Source: Eubacterium sp. CAG:248
GTDB lineage: Bacteria; Bacillota; Clostridia; Lachnospirales; Lachnospiraceae
NCBI GenBank assembly: GCA_000436475.1
Contig: FR886218.1
Span: 161,881-225,880, forward strand
Direction of reading: 5' to 3'
DNA: 64,000 nucleotides
Within the stretch, counting starts at the first letter, position 1. The number at the start of each line of letters is the position of its first letter. A program made the position numbers and the translations under genes. Positions 9,128 to 18,619 of this stretch are shown here, in pieces. The notes beneath the pieces are model-generated. The model had not been told where the DNA came from and did not search any database. It worked only from the letters and a program-made list of their open reading frames with translations.

Positions 9128-9661
9128 TTAAAACTTAGTATCATTATTCTTAAATGAAGTTAAATCAATGCCACCTGCGACGATTTCAGGTATATCGCCT
9201 GAAATATCTACATTAGGAGGTGTCACAAGAAATATGTAATTAGTAATTTTCTGTAAGTTACCTCTGATAGCATAACATGAACCAGCTGAATAATCTATGA
9301 CTCTCTGCGCAACATCCACATGTATACCCTCAAGATTAAGTACAACAGCCTTGCCAGAAAGTAAAGTATCTGTTATTTCACTGGCATCTTCCATTGATTC
9401 TGGTCTTATTACAACAACCTCAAGTCCTCTTGATGTCTGCTTCATAGGAACGACCTTTCCCTTTGATGCGAACTTTGGTCGGTCATTTACTGTATTAGCT
9501 TCTATATCTTCATCATCTGATTTCTTAGAACCTGAAAATAACTTCTTTCTGGAAGACGACTTTTCATCTTCGTCATCATCATAATCATCGTAATCGTAAT
9601 CATCATCGAAATCATCATCCTGAACCTTAAAAAGATTAAGGAATCCATCAACAAAACTCAT
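9128..9661 (-). CDS. sepF: Cell division protein SepF
   Basis: Anchors FtsZ filaments to the membrane and aligns septum assembly. The 177-residue protein has a membrane-binding N-terminal helix (SFVDGFLNLFKV), a very acidic Asp/Ser/Lys linker (about 17-60) and the C-terminal SepF domain with VVVIRPESMEDA and GKAVVLNLEG. The Asp-run linker is longer than in Bacillus. The ATG follows GGGAGAGA. The yggS-sepF order is typical of Firmicutes. Confidence 0.95.
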   Translation of the reverse strand: MSFVDGFLNLFKVQDDDFDDDYDYDDYDDDEDEKSSSRKKLFSGSKKSDDEDIEANTVNDRPKFASKGKVVPMKQTSRGLEVVVIRPESMEDASEITDTLLSGKAVVLNLEGIHVDVAQRVIDYSAGSCYAIRGNLQKITNYIFLVTPPNVDISGDIPEIVAGGIDLTSFKNNDTKF

Positions 9662-9734
9662 ATTCTCTCTCCCTATATATAATTATTCTTTGTAATATAC
9701 CGTTAATCTGTTCTATAAGCATTCTGACTTTACT

Positions 9735-10430
9735 TTATCTGTTAGAGTAATCCCTGGCACCAAATATAGCTGTACCCACTCTTATATGTGTAGCACCTTC
9801 TTCTATCGCAACCATATAGTCATTAGTCATACCCATAGAAAGTACATCCATATTGATATTATCAATGTTTTTCGCATTAATGTCAACACATAATTGCTTT
9901 AATTGTCTGAAATACACACGATTATCTTCAGGATTGGCAACATATGGAGCACTTGTCATTAAACCACGTACACGTATACCTTTATAATCTGATATTTCCC
10001 TTATAAAATCTTCTACTTCATCTGGTTTAAAGCCAAATTTATTCTCTTCACCAGCTACATTTACCTCTACAAGAATATCAGAAACAAGTTTTTTCTTTAT
10101 AGCTTCATTACTGATAGCCTCTGCTAGACGCACTGAATCAACAGAATGTATCATATCAGCCCTGCCAACAACATACTTAACTTTATTTCTTTGAAGATGA
10201 CCTATCATATGCCATACTATATCCTTAGGAAGAGAGTCAGCTTTATCGACCATTTCCTGCACGTAGTTCTCACCAAACTGTCTTATATTGCAATCATATA
10301 TTTCCATAAGCATTTCTTTGGGCTTTGTTTTACTTACTGCAATAAGACATACTTCCTTTGGGCTTCGTCCACATTTTTCACAAGCTTTTACAATATTATT
10401 CTGAACTGTAACAAGATTATCTTTAAGCAT
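9735..10430 (-). CDS. yggS: YggS/PLPBP family PLP-homeostasis protein
   Basis: A PLP-binding protein that buffers pyridoxal phosphate. The 231-residue protein is a single TIM barrel with the PLP lysine K34 in AVSKTKP; GENYVQE, WHMIGHLQRNK and SMGMTNDY are family motifs. The ATG at 10430 follows GGAGAA by five bases. A longer frame to 10466 would encode part of the upstream repeat and was rejected. The repeat (10438-10521) carries the ribosome binding site. It sits next to sepF, as in most Firmicutes. Confidence 0.94.
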   Translation of the reverse strand: MLKDNLVTVQNNIVKACEKCGRSPKEVCLIAVSKTKPKEMLMEIYDCNIRQFGENYVQEMVDKADSLPKDIVWHMIGHLQRNKVKYVVGRADMIHSVDSVRLAEAISNEAIKKKLVSDILVEVNVAGEENKFGFKPDEVEDFIREISDYKGIRVRGLMTSAPYVANPEDNRVYFRQLKQLCVDINAKNIDNINMDVLSMGMTNDYMVAIEEGATHIRVGTAIFGARDYSNR

Positions 10431-10437
10431 AATAATT

Positions 10438-10521
10438 CTCCATTCTTGCGCTGCTTCTTTGCGCATCTCAAGTTTGTGCGAAGCACAAATCTTGCGTGTG
10501 AAAAATCTTATTTTTCACACT
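10438..10521. repeat. 84-bp repeat element, copy A (before yggS)
   Basis: Identical over 84 bases to 50406-50489. In the minus-strand RNA it forms a perfect 11-bp hairpin (GTGTGAAAAAT, loop AAG, complement), then a second hairpin (TTTGTGC-TTC-GCACAAA flanked by CAAG/CTTG), then GCGC...GCGC, and ends in AGAATGGAG, which is the ribosome binding site of yggS. A shortened version is at 53820-53857. Confidence 0.9.
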
Positions 10522-10549
10522 TTATCTCCTTGTTTTTTATGACATTTAT

Positions 10550-11938
10550 TTAGTATATCATTTCATTAGGCTTGTATTTATCAGCCTCTAATAATATTCT
10601 GTCATATACTGTTATTCCATGAGTGATTTTTTGTTTTACAATATAATATTCGTTATTCTGATCTAGAATTTCTACAGGACAGAATATCGTGTAACCCGTA
10701 TTAACACAGTATACACCCTTTAACTTTGCAACAGGTCCTATAACAAATCTTGATGACGAATCAGGCATCACAATAACCTGTCCTGATTCAAAGCTTTCCT
10801 TATTGACATATACATATTCATCAGTAGTTTTATATATATCAGCCTCTGCAAAGGAAGGAACAATATTTCCGTTTTCATCATATTTTTCAACTATGAATCC
10901 GTAATTATTGCTATTTCCTCCTTTGGTCATATATGACTTTGGTATCTCATAAAAATCATTTTCTGTAACAGATGAAACTGGTATTTTCATACCACTTTTG
11001 CCAGTTGTCACAAGCTCTATATCAAGAAATCTTTCCGATGCGTATCTTATCATATAGCTATCAAGAGATAATCTGCCATAAATGCCATCACCTTTTTCTA
11101 TAATTGAAAATCCACATGTAAACGTCATATTATCTTTTTTAACTTTAATATCTATAGTTTTCTTTGACTGAAGACCATATTTACTGATATCATCCTGGTT
11201 AAGCTTTATCATAAGATACCAGTTTTCACTTGTAACCATTTTATACGCAGGATTGCCTGTCACCATTATGGATTCTGCTTTAAGATTGCTTTTATTATAA
11301 TTGTCTTTATTGAAATCCGAAGATGTTATAGTTTCAGGTTCTTTGCTCTCATATCCATCTACAGAATACACAACAATACCATTAGTCTCTGCTGGTATTG
11401 TTCTGAATAAATCCCTGCTTCCTGTACTTTCTATAATAGAATCAATATTGTTCATTATATTTTCGTTAATAGACTGCAGCACTGCAGCATTCAGATCTGA
11501 CTTCAAATCATATATATACGAGAAATCACTTCCATCATAATCATTTTTATAATTGTTAAGAGTCGATTTAATATCCGCCAGATTCTGCTTTGATAGGGAA
11601 TTCTCGCCAACTTTATTATAGCCTGCCAATATATCTGACACTCTTCCTGTTTCATCTACCGAATATACTGTGTCCCCCTTTTTCACTCTGGTGTTTTCTC
11701 TCTGATAATAATTAATATTTCCTGAATAAGGAGAATAATAAACGCTCTCACTTCGTAAAGCAATAGCTGTATATACAGCATTATTAGTAAGAGAACCTGT
11801 ATTGACCTCATATGTCTGAACCTTGGATTTAGATATATACAATACAACGAAGCATATTATATATATAAGTACAAGTGCAAATATAAAAGCAACTGCACGT
11901 GGTCTTCTTTTATATCTAACTACCTTACTACCTGACAT
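10550..11938 (-). CDS. HlyD-like membrane-fusion protein
   Basis: The 462-residue protein has a basic N-terminus, one membrane helix (about 15-35) and a long extracytoplasmic region. This begins with a biotinyl-lipoyl-like half (YSGNINYYQRENTRVKKGDTVY), as in HlyD/efflux adaptor proteins, and continues through helical and beta-barrel parts. No ABC or RND transporter is nearby. Its place between mgsA and yggS-sepF suggests a role in envelope or division. The fold call is reasonable; the function is unknown. Confidence 0.75.
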   Translation of the reverse strand: MSGSKVVRYKRRPRAVAFIFALVLIYIICFVVLYISKSKVQTYEVNTGSLTNNAVYTAIALRSESVYYSPYSGNINYYQRENTRVKKGDTVYSVDETGRVSDILAGYNKVGENSLSKQNLADIKSTLNNYKNDYDGSDFSYIYDLKSDLNAAVLQSINENIMNNIDSIIESTGSRDLFRTIPAETNGIVVYSVDGYESKEPETITSSDFNKDNYNKSNLKAESIMVTGNPAYKMVTSENWYLMIKLNQDDISKYGLQSKKTIDIKVKKDNMTFTCGFSIIEKGDGIYGRLSLDSYMIRYASERFLDIELVTTGKSGMKIPVSSVTENDFYEIPKSYMTKGGNSNNYGFIVEKYDENGNIVPSFAEADIYKTTDEYVYVNKESFESGQVIVMPDSSSRFVIGPVAKLKGVYCVNTGYTIFCPVEILDQNNEYYIVKQKITHGITVYDRILLEADKYKPNEMIY

Positions 11939-11965
11939 TTATGAACCTTTCCTCCTATATACAAT

Positions 11966-12012
11966 AAGCTGTCACACTAATACACATACAGGGTTGCTTA
12001 ATGCGACAGCTT
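11966..12012. repeat. 11-bp hairpin between mgsA and the HlyD-like gene
   Basis: AAGCTGTCACA (11966-11976) pairs with TGCGACAGCTT (12002-12012) with one wobble pair. There is no T-run on the minus strand, so it is more likely an intra-operon processing or stability hairpin than a terminator. Confidence 0.5.
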
Positions 12013-12019
12013 CATATTA

Positions 12020-12415
12020 TTATTGATATATTTCTCTCCATTCCATATCGCCACGCTCTAATGATTTGATCAGAAGCTCAGCCGTTGCAAGATTAGTTGC
12101 TAACGGTATATTATACATATCACATAACATACATATATTATTAGAATCAGGCTCATGAAGACTAGGTGTTTCAACATCTCTTAAAAAGATTACAAGATCC
12201 AGCTGATTATGCTCAATCTGGGCACATAACTGCTGGTCTCCACCAAGATGACCTGCAAGGAACTTGTGAATCGATAGATTGGTGACCTCTTCGATAAGCC
12301 TTCCCGTAGTACCTGTAGCAAACAGCTGATTCTTGTTTAATATTCCTTTGTATGCAATGCAGAAATTCTGCATCAATTTCTTTTTTGAATTATGTGCAAT
12401 TAAACCTATGTTCAT
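12020..12415 (-). CDS. mgsA: Methylglyoxal synthase
   Basis: Converts dihydroxyacetone phosphate to methylglyoxal plus phosphate, a bypass of lower glycolysis when sugar phosphates build up. The 131-residue protein has IGLIAHNSKK at the N-terminus, the phosphate-binding ATGTTG, the catalytic-Asp stretch HLGGDQQ, and FLRDVETPSLHEPD. Length is normal. The ATG follows GGGGG. It lies between rodA and the HlyD-like gene. Confidence 0.96.
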   Translation of the reverse strand: MNIGLIAHNSKKKLMQNFCIAYKGILNKNQLFATGTTGRLIEEVTNLSIHKFLAGHLGGDQQLCAQIEHNQLDLVIFLRDVETPSLHEPDSNNICMLCDMYNIPLATNLATAELLIKSLERGDMEWREIYQ

Positions 12416-12470
12416 AAGAACCCCCTATCTTATTAGTAATAGCAAGCCATAACGAATACTCCTGCTTATA

Positions 12471-13628
12471 TTATCCTCTGAAATCTTCAGCAAATATATC
12501 ATCATCCCTGTCAACATTTCTTTGCAGATTAACATTAAGTACAATTCCCATGGCTGCAAAAAGATTAACCAAAGATGTAACTCCACAGCTAAAAAACGGC
12601 AATGGAAGTCCGGTATTAGGTAAAAGCTTTGTAACAACACCTATATTAATAAATGTCTGAAAAGCTATATAGGCTGCTACACCACAGCACAACAGCCGCC
12701 CTTCCTGATCTTTGGCTCTTACTGCTGTAATTATACACTCTATTACGATTGTAAACAACAATAAAATAGTAATTACGCTTCCTGTAAATCCTAATTCTTC
12801 ACCTATGACCGCAAATATAAAGTCATTCTGTGCCTCAGCTATATACCCTGCGTTCTTAAGCGATGATGGATCATCATTATTAAGTCCTTTTCCTGACAAT
12901 TGTCCTGAACCAATAGCCTGTACAGCATAATTCTGCTGATATACACCTGCACTTATATTACCATCCGTTGAATCACTGCCATATATGAAATCAACAATTC
13001 TGTTTCTTTGATATTTCTCCATGAATATAGGATCAGGAGTTGCAATAATATATACAAGAAATGCAGCTACCAGCGGTACGACAATAAGCAACGCACCTCC
13101 AATTATCTTATAGCTTAATCCGGCACAGAATATAACTGTAAGGATGATAAGCACAACCATGATTGTAGTTGAAAGATCTGGTTCCTTAACTATTAACAAT
13201 ATAGGAATAAGAAGTACTAACGCGAGAATAGTAAGAAACTTCCATGTGTTAAGCCTGTCCTTATACATAGTTATGACTTTCGCAAGAAAAATGGCAACAA
13301 TCAGCTTCATAAACTCAGAGGGCTGTATTTGAAAAGATCCCACTCCAAGCCACCTTTTAGCACCATGGCTTTCTTTTCCCGCTATAAGTACAAGAATAAG
13401 CAATATATTACCAAGTATATACCACAACCAATAATATTTTGTTATAAACTTATAATCAACAAATGATATAAATATCATCATCAGAAATGCAGCGGCCATG
13501 CCCACTCCCTGCTTTAACGTATACTCTGAATTGGCACTGTTTACAACTGTCAACGCATAAGCACATGTAACTGCTATAAGAATTATCAATCTGTAATTGT
13601 ATGACCGCATTTTATACTTTTTAAACAT
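12471..13628 (-). CDS. rodA: RodA/FtsW-family peptidoglycan polymerase
   Basis: SEDS glycosyltransferase that polymerises lipid II during cell-wall elongation, in partnership with a class B PBP. The 385-residue protein has about ten membrane segments. Conserved stretches include GAKRWLGVGSFQIQPSEFMK, VKEPDLST, AQNDFIFAVIGEELGF and PFFSCGVTSL. The neighbouring PBP2 and mreBCD make RodA more likely than FtsW. The ATG follows GGTGGAGA. Confidence 0.93.
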   Translation of the reverse strand: MFKKYKMRSYNYRLIILIAVTCAYALTVVNSANSEYTLKQGVGMAAAFLMMIFISFVDYKFITKYYWLWYILGNILLILVLIAGKESHGAKRWLGVGSFQIQPSEFMKLIVAIFLAKVITMYKDRLNTWKFLTILALVLLIPILLIVKEPDLSTTIMVVLIILTVIFCAGLSYKIIGGALLIVVPLVAAFLVYIIATPDPIFMEKYQRNRIVDFIYGSDSTDGNISAGVYQQNYAVQAIGSGQLSGKGLNNDDPSSLKNAGYIAEAQNDFIFAVIGEELGFTGSVITILLLFTIVIECIITAVRAKDQEGRLLCCGVAAYIAFQTFINIGVVTKLLPNTGLPLPFFSCGVTSLVNLFAAMGIVLNVNLQRNVDRDDDIFAEDFRG

Positions 13629-13672
13629 AAAATCTCCACCACCAATATAATCCGTTTCCGGTTACTGTGTGA

Positions 13673-13942
13673 TTATTTTTCACTGTTTCTCATATCCTTA
13701 ATAGGAATATTAGCATATATTGCAGGTACAGAACCATTATCACCTTCTGTTGATGTAATCTGGATATCAAGTTCTTCTGCATCTATAACCATGTATTTTG
13801 AAATGACCTTAATAATGTCATTCTTTATCATTTCCATAACCTCTGGTGAACAATTCGCCCTATCGGAAACAAGTAATAACTTAAGTCTGTCCTTTGCTAC
13901 ATCCCCAGAGCCTTTCTTCTTAAACAAATCAAGTAAACTCAT
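13673..13942 (-). CDS. minE: MinE, division-site topological factor
   Basis: Stimulates the MinD ATPase and drives MinCD from midcell. The 89-residue protein begins MSLLDLFKKK, followed by the MinD-binding and dimer domains. The ATG at 13942 follows GGAAGAAG; an in-frame ATG at 13954 is weaker. MinE with MinCD predicts an oscillating Min system rather than the DivIVA/MinJ type of Bacillus. Confidence 0.95.
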   Translation of the reverse strand: MSLLDLFKKKGSGDVAKDRLKLLLVSDRANCSPEVMEMIKNDIIKVISKYMVIDAEELDIQITSTEGDNGSVPAIYANIPIKDMRNSEK

Positions 13943-13983
13943 ATCTTCTTCCATTCTGCCTTATATGGCTTTTATAATAACTA

Positions 13984-14796
13984 TTAATTTTTCTTGTCAC
14001 CCTTAAAAAGTGCTGATAACTTTTTGAAGAATCCACCTTTTCCATTAAGATCAAGGAATGGAACTTCTTCTCCAAGTATTCTTTTACATATATTCATATA
14101 AGCCTGTCCAGCCATGCTGCTGTCACCAACTAGTGGCTGTCCTTTATTAGTTGCTACAACTATATTCTCATCATCTGGAACAGCACCTATAACGTTAAGC
14201 TGAAGTATATCATTAACATCAGAAATAGACATCATTTCCCCTCTGTTAACCATGTCCATTCGGATTCTGTTAACAATAAGATCCTCATGGTCCTTAAGAC
14301 CATTTGCATCAAGAAGTCCAACTATTCTGTCTGCATCACGTATAGCAGAAACCTCTGGTGTAGTTACAACAAGTGCTCTGTCTGCAGCTACTATTGCATT
14401 CTGGAATCCCTGTTCAATACCAGCTGGGCAATCAAGAATTATGTAATCAAATCCTTCAGGATCTGCCTTAATCTCTTCTACGACCTTTATCATCTGTTCT
14501 GGAGAAATTGCAGATTTATCTCTTGTCTGTGCTGTTGGTAAAAGATACAAAGAAGGACATCTCTTATCTGTGATCATTGCCTGCTTTAAACGGCAGTTGC
14601 CCTCAACAACATCTACAAGATTATATACAATTCTATTTTCAAGACCAAGTACTACATCAAGATTTCTTAAGCCTGTATCAGTATCAATCATAACTACCTT
14701 TTTACCAAGTTTAGCAAGACCTGTACCTATATTGGCAGTGGTTGTAGTCTTACCAACGCCGCCTTTTCCTGACGTAACAACAATAACTTCACTCAT
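13984..14796 (-). CDS. minD: MinD, septum-site ATPase
   Basis: A membrane-associated ATPase that recruits MinC to the poles. The 270-residue protein has the deviant Walker A GKGGVGKT (10-17, K11 and K16), LPTAQTRDKSAI, and IILDCPAGIE. The amphipathic membrane-targeting helix GGFFKKLSALFKG is at the C-terminus. The ATG at 14796 follows GGAGGAAA; the frame is open 45 bases further but has no supporting start. Confidence 0.97.
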   Translation of the reverse strand: MSEVIVVTSGKGGVGKTTTTANIGTGLAKLGKKVVMIDTDTGLRNLDVVLGLENRIVYNLVDVVEGNCRLKQAMITDKRCPSLYLLPTAQTRDKSAISPEQMIKVVEEIKADPEGFDYIILDCPAGIEQGFQNAIVAADRALVVTTPEVSAIRDADRIVGLLDANGLKDHEDLIVNRIRMDMVNRGEMMSISDVNDILQLNVIGAVPDDENIVVATNKGQPLVGDSSMAGQAYMNICKRILGEEVPFLDLNGKGGFFKKLSALFKGDKKN

Positions 14797-14943
14797 TTTA
14801 TTTCCTCCAAATATCAATATACTAAGTAAATAAATACACAATAGAATAATTATGCTTAATTTTGTGCATTAAATCAAGCCCTTTTTTATAAATATCGTCT
14901 TTTTGTGAATGTTTGAAAAATCTTCCAGCTTTAATATTAAGAA

Positions 14944-15684
14944 TTAAAGATGTATATCTTCCAATACATTCTGTTCAAAATCTTCAACATATATATTGCC
15001 TTCATATACATAGGCTATTTTAGGCTGGACTGGCTGCTTTGCCTTTACCTTAAGCTTCTTTCTTACCGGACTGCTGTCAGAACATCTTGCGATAATATCT
15101 GCTATCTTTATCTGCATAGGTTCCATATCCAACGCCACGACAAATGCATTTTCGTTGCCATTAGCACCAGCAAATATATTTCCCTTTAAGCTGCCAAGAA
15201 CAATCACATTTCCACACGCAACAACCTTTCCACCAGGATTTACATCTCCGAGAATAACCACGCTGCTCTCTGTTTCCAATACCTGTCCGGATCTTAAGGT
15301 TCCTTTATAGAACTGACACAAAGGCTGTGCTGGTACTTCTATTTCTTTCCCCATAATTTCTGCTGTAACATCATGCTTATTTTTGTTATTCATTGCATCT
15401 GCAACAGCTCTTTGGTATATCAGATTTCTTTCCTCATCATGGTCAATAAGACATACAATATTAATATCTGTAACCTCAGATATTATATCCATGATCTCTT
15501 TTTCCTGCGTATCTGATAATTCTCGTCCTTCAAGTGATAATGCAAGAGCAGCATTGTTAAAAAACTTAGCTGACGCTGTGAATTTATCTCTTATCATAGC
15601 TTTAAGTTCATCAAAGTTCACAGAAGCATCCATTTTTACTGCAATTCCATTCTTATTTCCTTTTATTACTACTGAATTATCCAA
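14944..15684 (-). CDS. minC: MinC, septum inhibitor
   Basis: Inhibits FtsZ polymerisation with MinD. The 246-residue protein has an N-terminal domain and a C-terminal beta-helix (about 115-215) with GTLRSGQVLETESSVVILGD and VVACGNVIVLGSLKGNIFAG, diagnostic for MinC. The start is TTG at 15684, six bases after AGAGGTG. The 147-base gap to minD is AT-rich. Confidence 0.94.
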   Translation of the reverse strand: MDNSVVIKGNKNGIAVKMDASVNFDELKAMIRDKFTASAKFFNNAALALSLEGRELSDTQEKEIMDIISEVTDINIVCLIDHDEERNLIYQRAVADAMNNKNKHDVTAEIMGKEIEVPAQPLCQFYKGTLRSGQVLETESSVVILGDVNPGGKVVACGNVIVLGSLKGNIFAGANGNENAFVVALDMEPMQIKIADIIARCSDSSPVRKKLKVKAKQPVQPKIAYVYEGNIYVEDFEQNVLEDIHL

Positions 15685-15713
15685 TTATTTCACCTCTTAT
15701 TTTATTAAATGAT

Positions 15714-15775
15714 GATTGCGTAGCAATGCAGCAATCTGGCACATCAGTCAGGAGGCAAATACTTTTCCTCCTGAC
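15714..15775. repeat. Two hairpins between the PBP2 gene and minC
   Basis: GTCAGGAGG (15747-15755) pairs with CCTCCTGAC (15767-15775), and GATTGC (15714-15719) pairs with GCAATC (15731-15736). No T-run follows on the minus strand, so these are more likely intra-operon stability or processing structures than a terminator. Confidence 0.5.
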
Positions 15776-15784
15776 ATCTTTAAA

Positions 15785-18619
15785 TTACTCTAAGCCATAA
15801 TATATCTTATATATATCAGCTGTCAAATCAATAGATGTACCTGATGAGTATCCATGCTGTATACATACAGAAACACATATTTCCGGATTATCATATGGTG
15901 AATACGTAACCAGTAAAGAATGATCTGGTTCTTTTGTATTTTCCTGTGCAGTACCTGATTTAGCAGCAATTTTCATGCCAAGCTTTGATATGCCTGTATA
16001 TGAATTACCAGCAAGTGTCATACCCTCATGTACTGTATCCCATATATTACTGCTTAATTCCACCTGGTGATCAACCTCGGCTTCATTTTTTCTTATAAGA
16101 TTGCCATCTGAATCAGTTATTTTATCTATAAGTGTAAGATTATAACACTTTCCAGATGAAGCTATCGTTGTAACATATCTAGCAAGATTAAGTGTACTAT
16201 ACTTATGATTACCCTGTCCTATAGCCGAAGCAATCGAGTTCGTATTGGAAGCCTGTGGTGAATTTTCCTCTATTTCAACTCCTGCCTTGGTTGATAATCC
16301 AAGAAGATCTGAATACTTCTGAAGTGTGCTTGTTCCATAAGTACTGTTATAAGTTCCATCCTTTCTACATGCCAGATTATAACCAACATTATAGAAATAT
16401 ACGTTACATGAATCTCTTATAGCCGTTGCCGCAACTTCTCCGCCATGTCCTGATAATCTCCAGCACTTAGGTGCAGGGGTTACCTTATCAAATGAACCCG
16501 AACAATAAAATGTTGTACCAGACGATATAGTTCCTGTATCCATACCTGCTATTGTAGTACATGGCTTATATGTTGAACCAGGTGCTGTAAATGACTGAGT
16601 TGCCCTGTTTATCATAGGCGCAGCTTTATCATTGATCAGACTGTTGAAATATTTAGCATCAACTGTTCCTGAGAGCTTGTTATTATCATAGCTTGGATAA
16701 GAAACCATAGCTAATATATCACCATTTTGTGGATTAGTAATAACTGTTGATGCTGAACATGGCTGCAGTGCAAGCTGTGCAGGAGTTATTATTTTATTAG
16801 TTATGGCATATACCATAAACTCATAAGCGCCAAGTCCTCCTGAGGCAAGCGATGCATATCTTGAATTCTCATCATTCATATCAAGAACACCCTGTTCATA
16901 CAGCAGCATACATATCTGTCTTCCAGATATATTTCCGGCATTAACCATATACTTATACATTTTTTTATAAAACGATGTGTCTTCCCTTAGATAACTATCT
17001 ATATAATCAATAAGTGCATCATATGACTCCTGAAGACTTGTATACTGTTCAGATGAAAATATATTAAGATTAATCCAGTTTTTTGATATGCCATGTGTAA
17101 GCAGTTCCTTAAGGCTTGTTCCGTTGCCTTCTGTCCAGTCCTTATATACATTATCATCTGTATCTACATTAGCAGTATTAAATACTCCTCTGTCTTTCAG
17201 GCTCGTATATACATACCATATATACAGCTGCTGTTCCTCATCAAGCTTTCCATATGGTGTATCTCCCACAGACAGTTCATTTCTTAGCCATTCCATTGTA
17301 CTATCCTGTTTAGATAAGAATGCTGAATATATCTGTCTTTCAGTATCAGTACTCTGGGATGCAATATGCTTTATTGACACTATATTGTTATCTATAAGGG
17401 CAAAATATACTTCTTTTGCAAGTATATATACTGTATCTACACTTCCGTTAGAATTATACGAATATTTTGTATCACCATTACGCATATATGTTAATAATAT
17501 CTGTATAATTTTATCCTCAAGGGCATTGTATATTTTTTTCTGAAGATTAATATCAATCGTCAGATATACGTCATTCCCCGCTGATGAATCCTGTTCATCA
17601 AGCACCTCTGTTATTCGTCCTACAGTATCAACGTAAACCTTTCTGGTACCCTTTGTTCCTGCAAGCTCTGATTCCATGCTCTTTTCTATACCACTTTTTC
17701 CGACAACGTCATTGCTGTCATAGGAATCATCCAATGTTTCCAGCTCGCTTGACGATACCGTACCAGTATATCCTAATATCTGGGAAACATATATGCTGTC
17801 TACGTATCTTCTTATATACTGCTCATCTACCGTAACACCTGTAAGCTCATCTGAATTCTCAAGGATTGCAGCTACAGTCTCATCTGAAACCTCATTAGCA
17901 ATTGTAAATGATATATATCTGTTATATGAATTAGCAGACATATATCTTCTTAAGTTAACTATCATAAGTGCATGTTCTACACTAAAACCATCAGCTACCG
18001 GATTCATTCCCTGCTCTTTTAACAGCTTTATAGTAGCTGCCATAGCTCCGCCATCATTTATATAATCATCACCTGCTACAGCTACGCCATATCTGTCACA
18101 TAATTGTTTAAACAGCTCACCTGCTGATACATTTCTCTGTTCATCTGAAAGCTCACTTATAGAACGCTTACCATATATATCTCTTAAGAATCTAAGCAGT
18201 TCATTATCCTTTATGTTATATTCATACATTCCGTTAGAATAAACAATAGGAAAATCATTCGAATAGCTGTCACCTTTTTCTTCAATAATTGTAAGAGTTT
18301 TATCTATTGAAGTATTAAGCAGCCTGTTTTTGGTATCATTATCCTCATACTTTCCACTATCGCTTATCCTTACTGCATATGCAAGATCATTATACGCCAG
18401 TAAAACTCCATTCTTATCGAATATTCTTCCTCTCGTGGCAGCAACACTCATGTCCTTTTGTATTGAACTTGATAAATCTTTTACATAAGACTCTCCATTA
18501 ATAATCTGAAGTGAAAATAATCTGTTAACAAGTACGCCGACAAGTACAATAAACACCATTATCAACGGAAAAATTCTGGATTTGAAGAGACTTAGAATAT
18601 AATCAAATATTTCCTTCAT
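15785..18619 (-). CDS. mrdA: Class B penicillin-binding protein 2 with a large insert
   Basis: Transpeptidase that crosslinks peptidoglycan during elongation, partner of RodA. It has one N-terminal membrane helix (about 15-35), a dimerisation domain, and a transpeptidase domain with S682-TYK, S737-CN and K887-SGT. At 944 residues it is well above the usual 600-720. The excess is about 220-260 residues between TIDINLQ (354-360) and CSASTVITNPQNG (from 621), where relatives have only a short linker. It overlaps mreD by 17 bases. Confidence 0.95.
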   Translation of the reverse strand: MKEIFDYILSLFKSRIFPLIMVFIVLVGVLVNRLFSLQIINGESYVKDLSSSIQKDMSVAATRGRIFDKNGVLLAYNDLAYAVRISDSGKYEDNDTKNRLLNTSIDKTLTIIEEKGDSYSNDFPIVYSNGMYEYNIKDNELLRFLRDIYGKRSISELSDEQRNVSAGELFKQLCDRYGVAVAGDDYINDGGAMAATIKLLKEQGMNPVADGFSVEHALMIVNLRRYMSANSYNRYISFTIANEVSDETVAAILENSDELTGVTVDEQYIRRYVDSIYVSQILGYTGTVSSSELETLDDSYDSNDVVGKSGIEKSMESELAGTKGTRKVYVDTVGRITEVLDEQDSSAGNDVYLTIDINLQKKIYNALEDKIIQILLTYMRNGDTKYSYNSNGSVDTVYILAKEVYFALIDNNIVSIKHIASQSTDTERQIYSAFLSKQDSTMEWLRNELSVGDTPYGKLDEEQQLYIWYVYTSLKDRGVFNTANVDTDDNVYKDWTEGNGTSLKELLTHGISKNWINLNIFSSEQYTSLQESYDALIDYIDSYLREDTSFYKKMYKYMVNAGNISGRQICMLLYEQGVLDMNDENSRYASLASGGLGAYEFMVYAITNKIITPAQLALQPCSASTVITNPQNGDILAMVSYPSYDNNKLSGTVDAKYFNSLINDKAAPMINRATQSFTAPGSTYKPCTTIAGMDTGTISSGTTFYCSGSFDKVTPAPKCWRLSGHGGEVAATAIRDSCNVYFYNVGYNLACRKDGTYNSTYGTSTLQKYSDLLGLSTKAGVEIEENSPQASNTNSIASAIGQGNHKYSTLNLARYVTTIASSGKCYNLTLIDKITDSDGNLIRKNEAEVDHQVELSSNIWDTVHEGMTLAGNSYTGISKLGMKIAAKSGTAQENTKEPDHSLLVTYSPYDNPEICVSVCIQHGYSSGTSIDLTADIYKIYYGLE

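Noticed and set aside
10431..10466. N-terminal extension of YggS into the repeat (also Apt and the 76-residue protein)
   Set aside because: The extended residues would be encoded by the shared non-coding repeat, and the downstream ATG has correct ribosome binding site spacing and fits family length.
12425..12640. 71-codon minus-strand frame overlapping rodA
   Set aside because: It overlaps the conserved C-terminus of RodA in another frame and has no ribosome binding site or homology.
17088..17543. 151-codon plus-strand frame inside the PBP2 insert
   Set aside because: Antisense shadow. The PBP2 frame is continuous and carries motifs on both sides.
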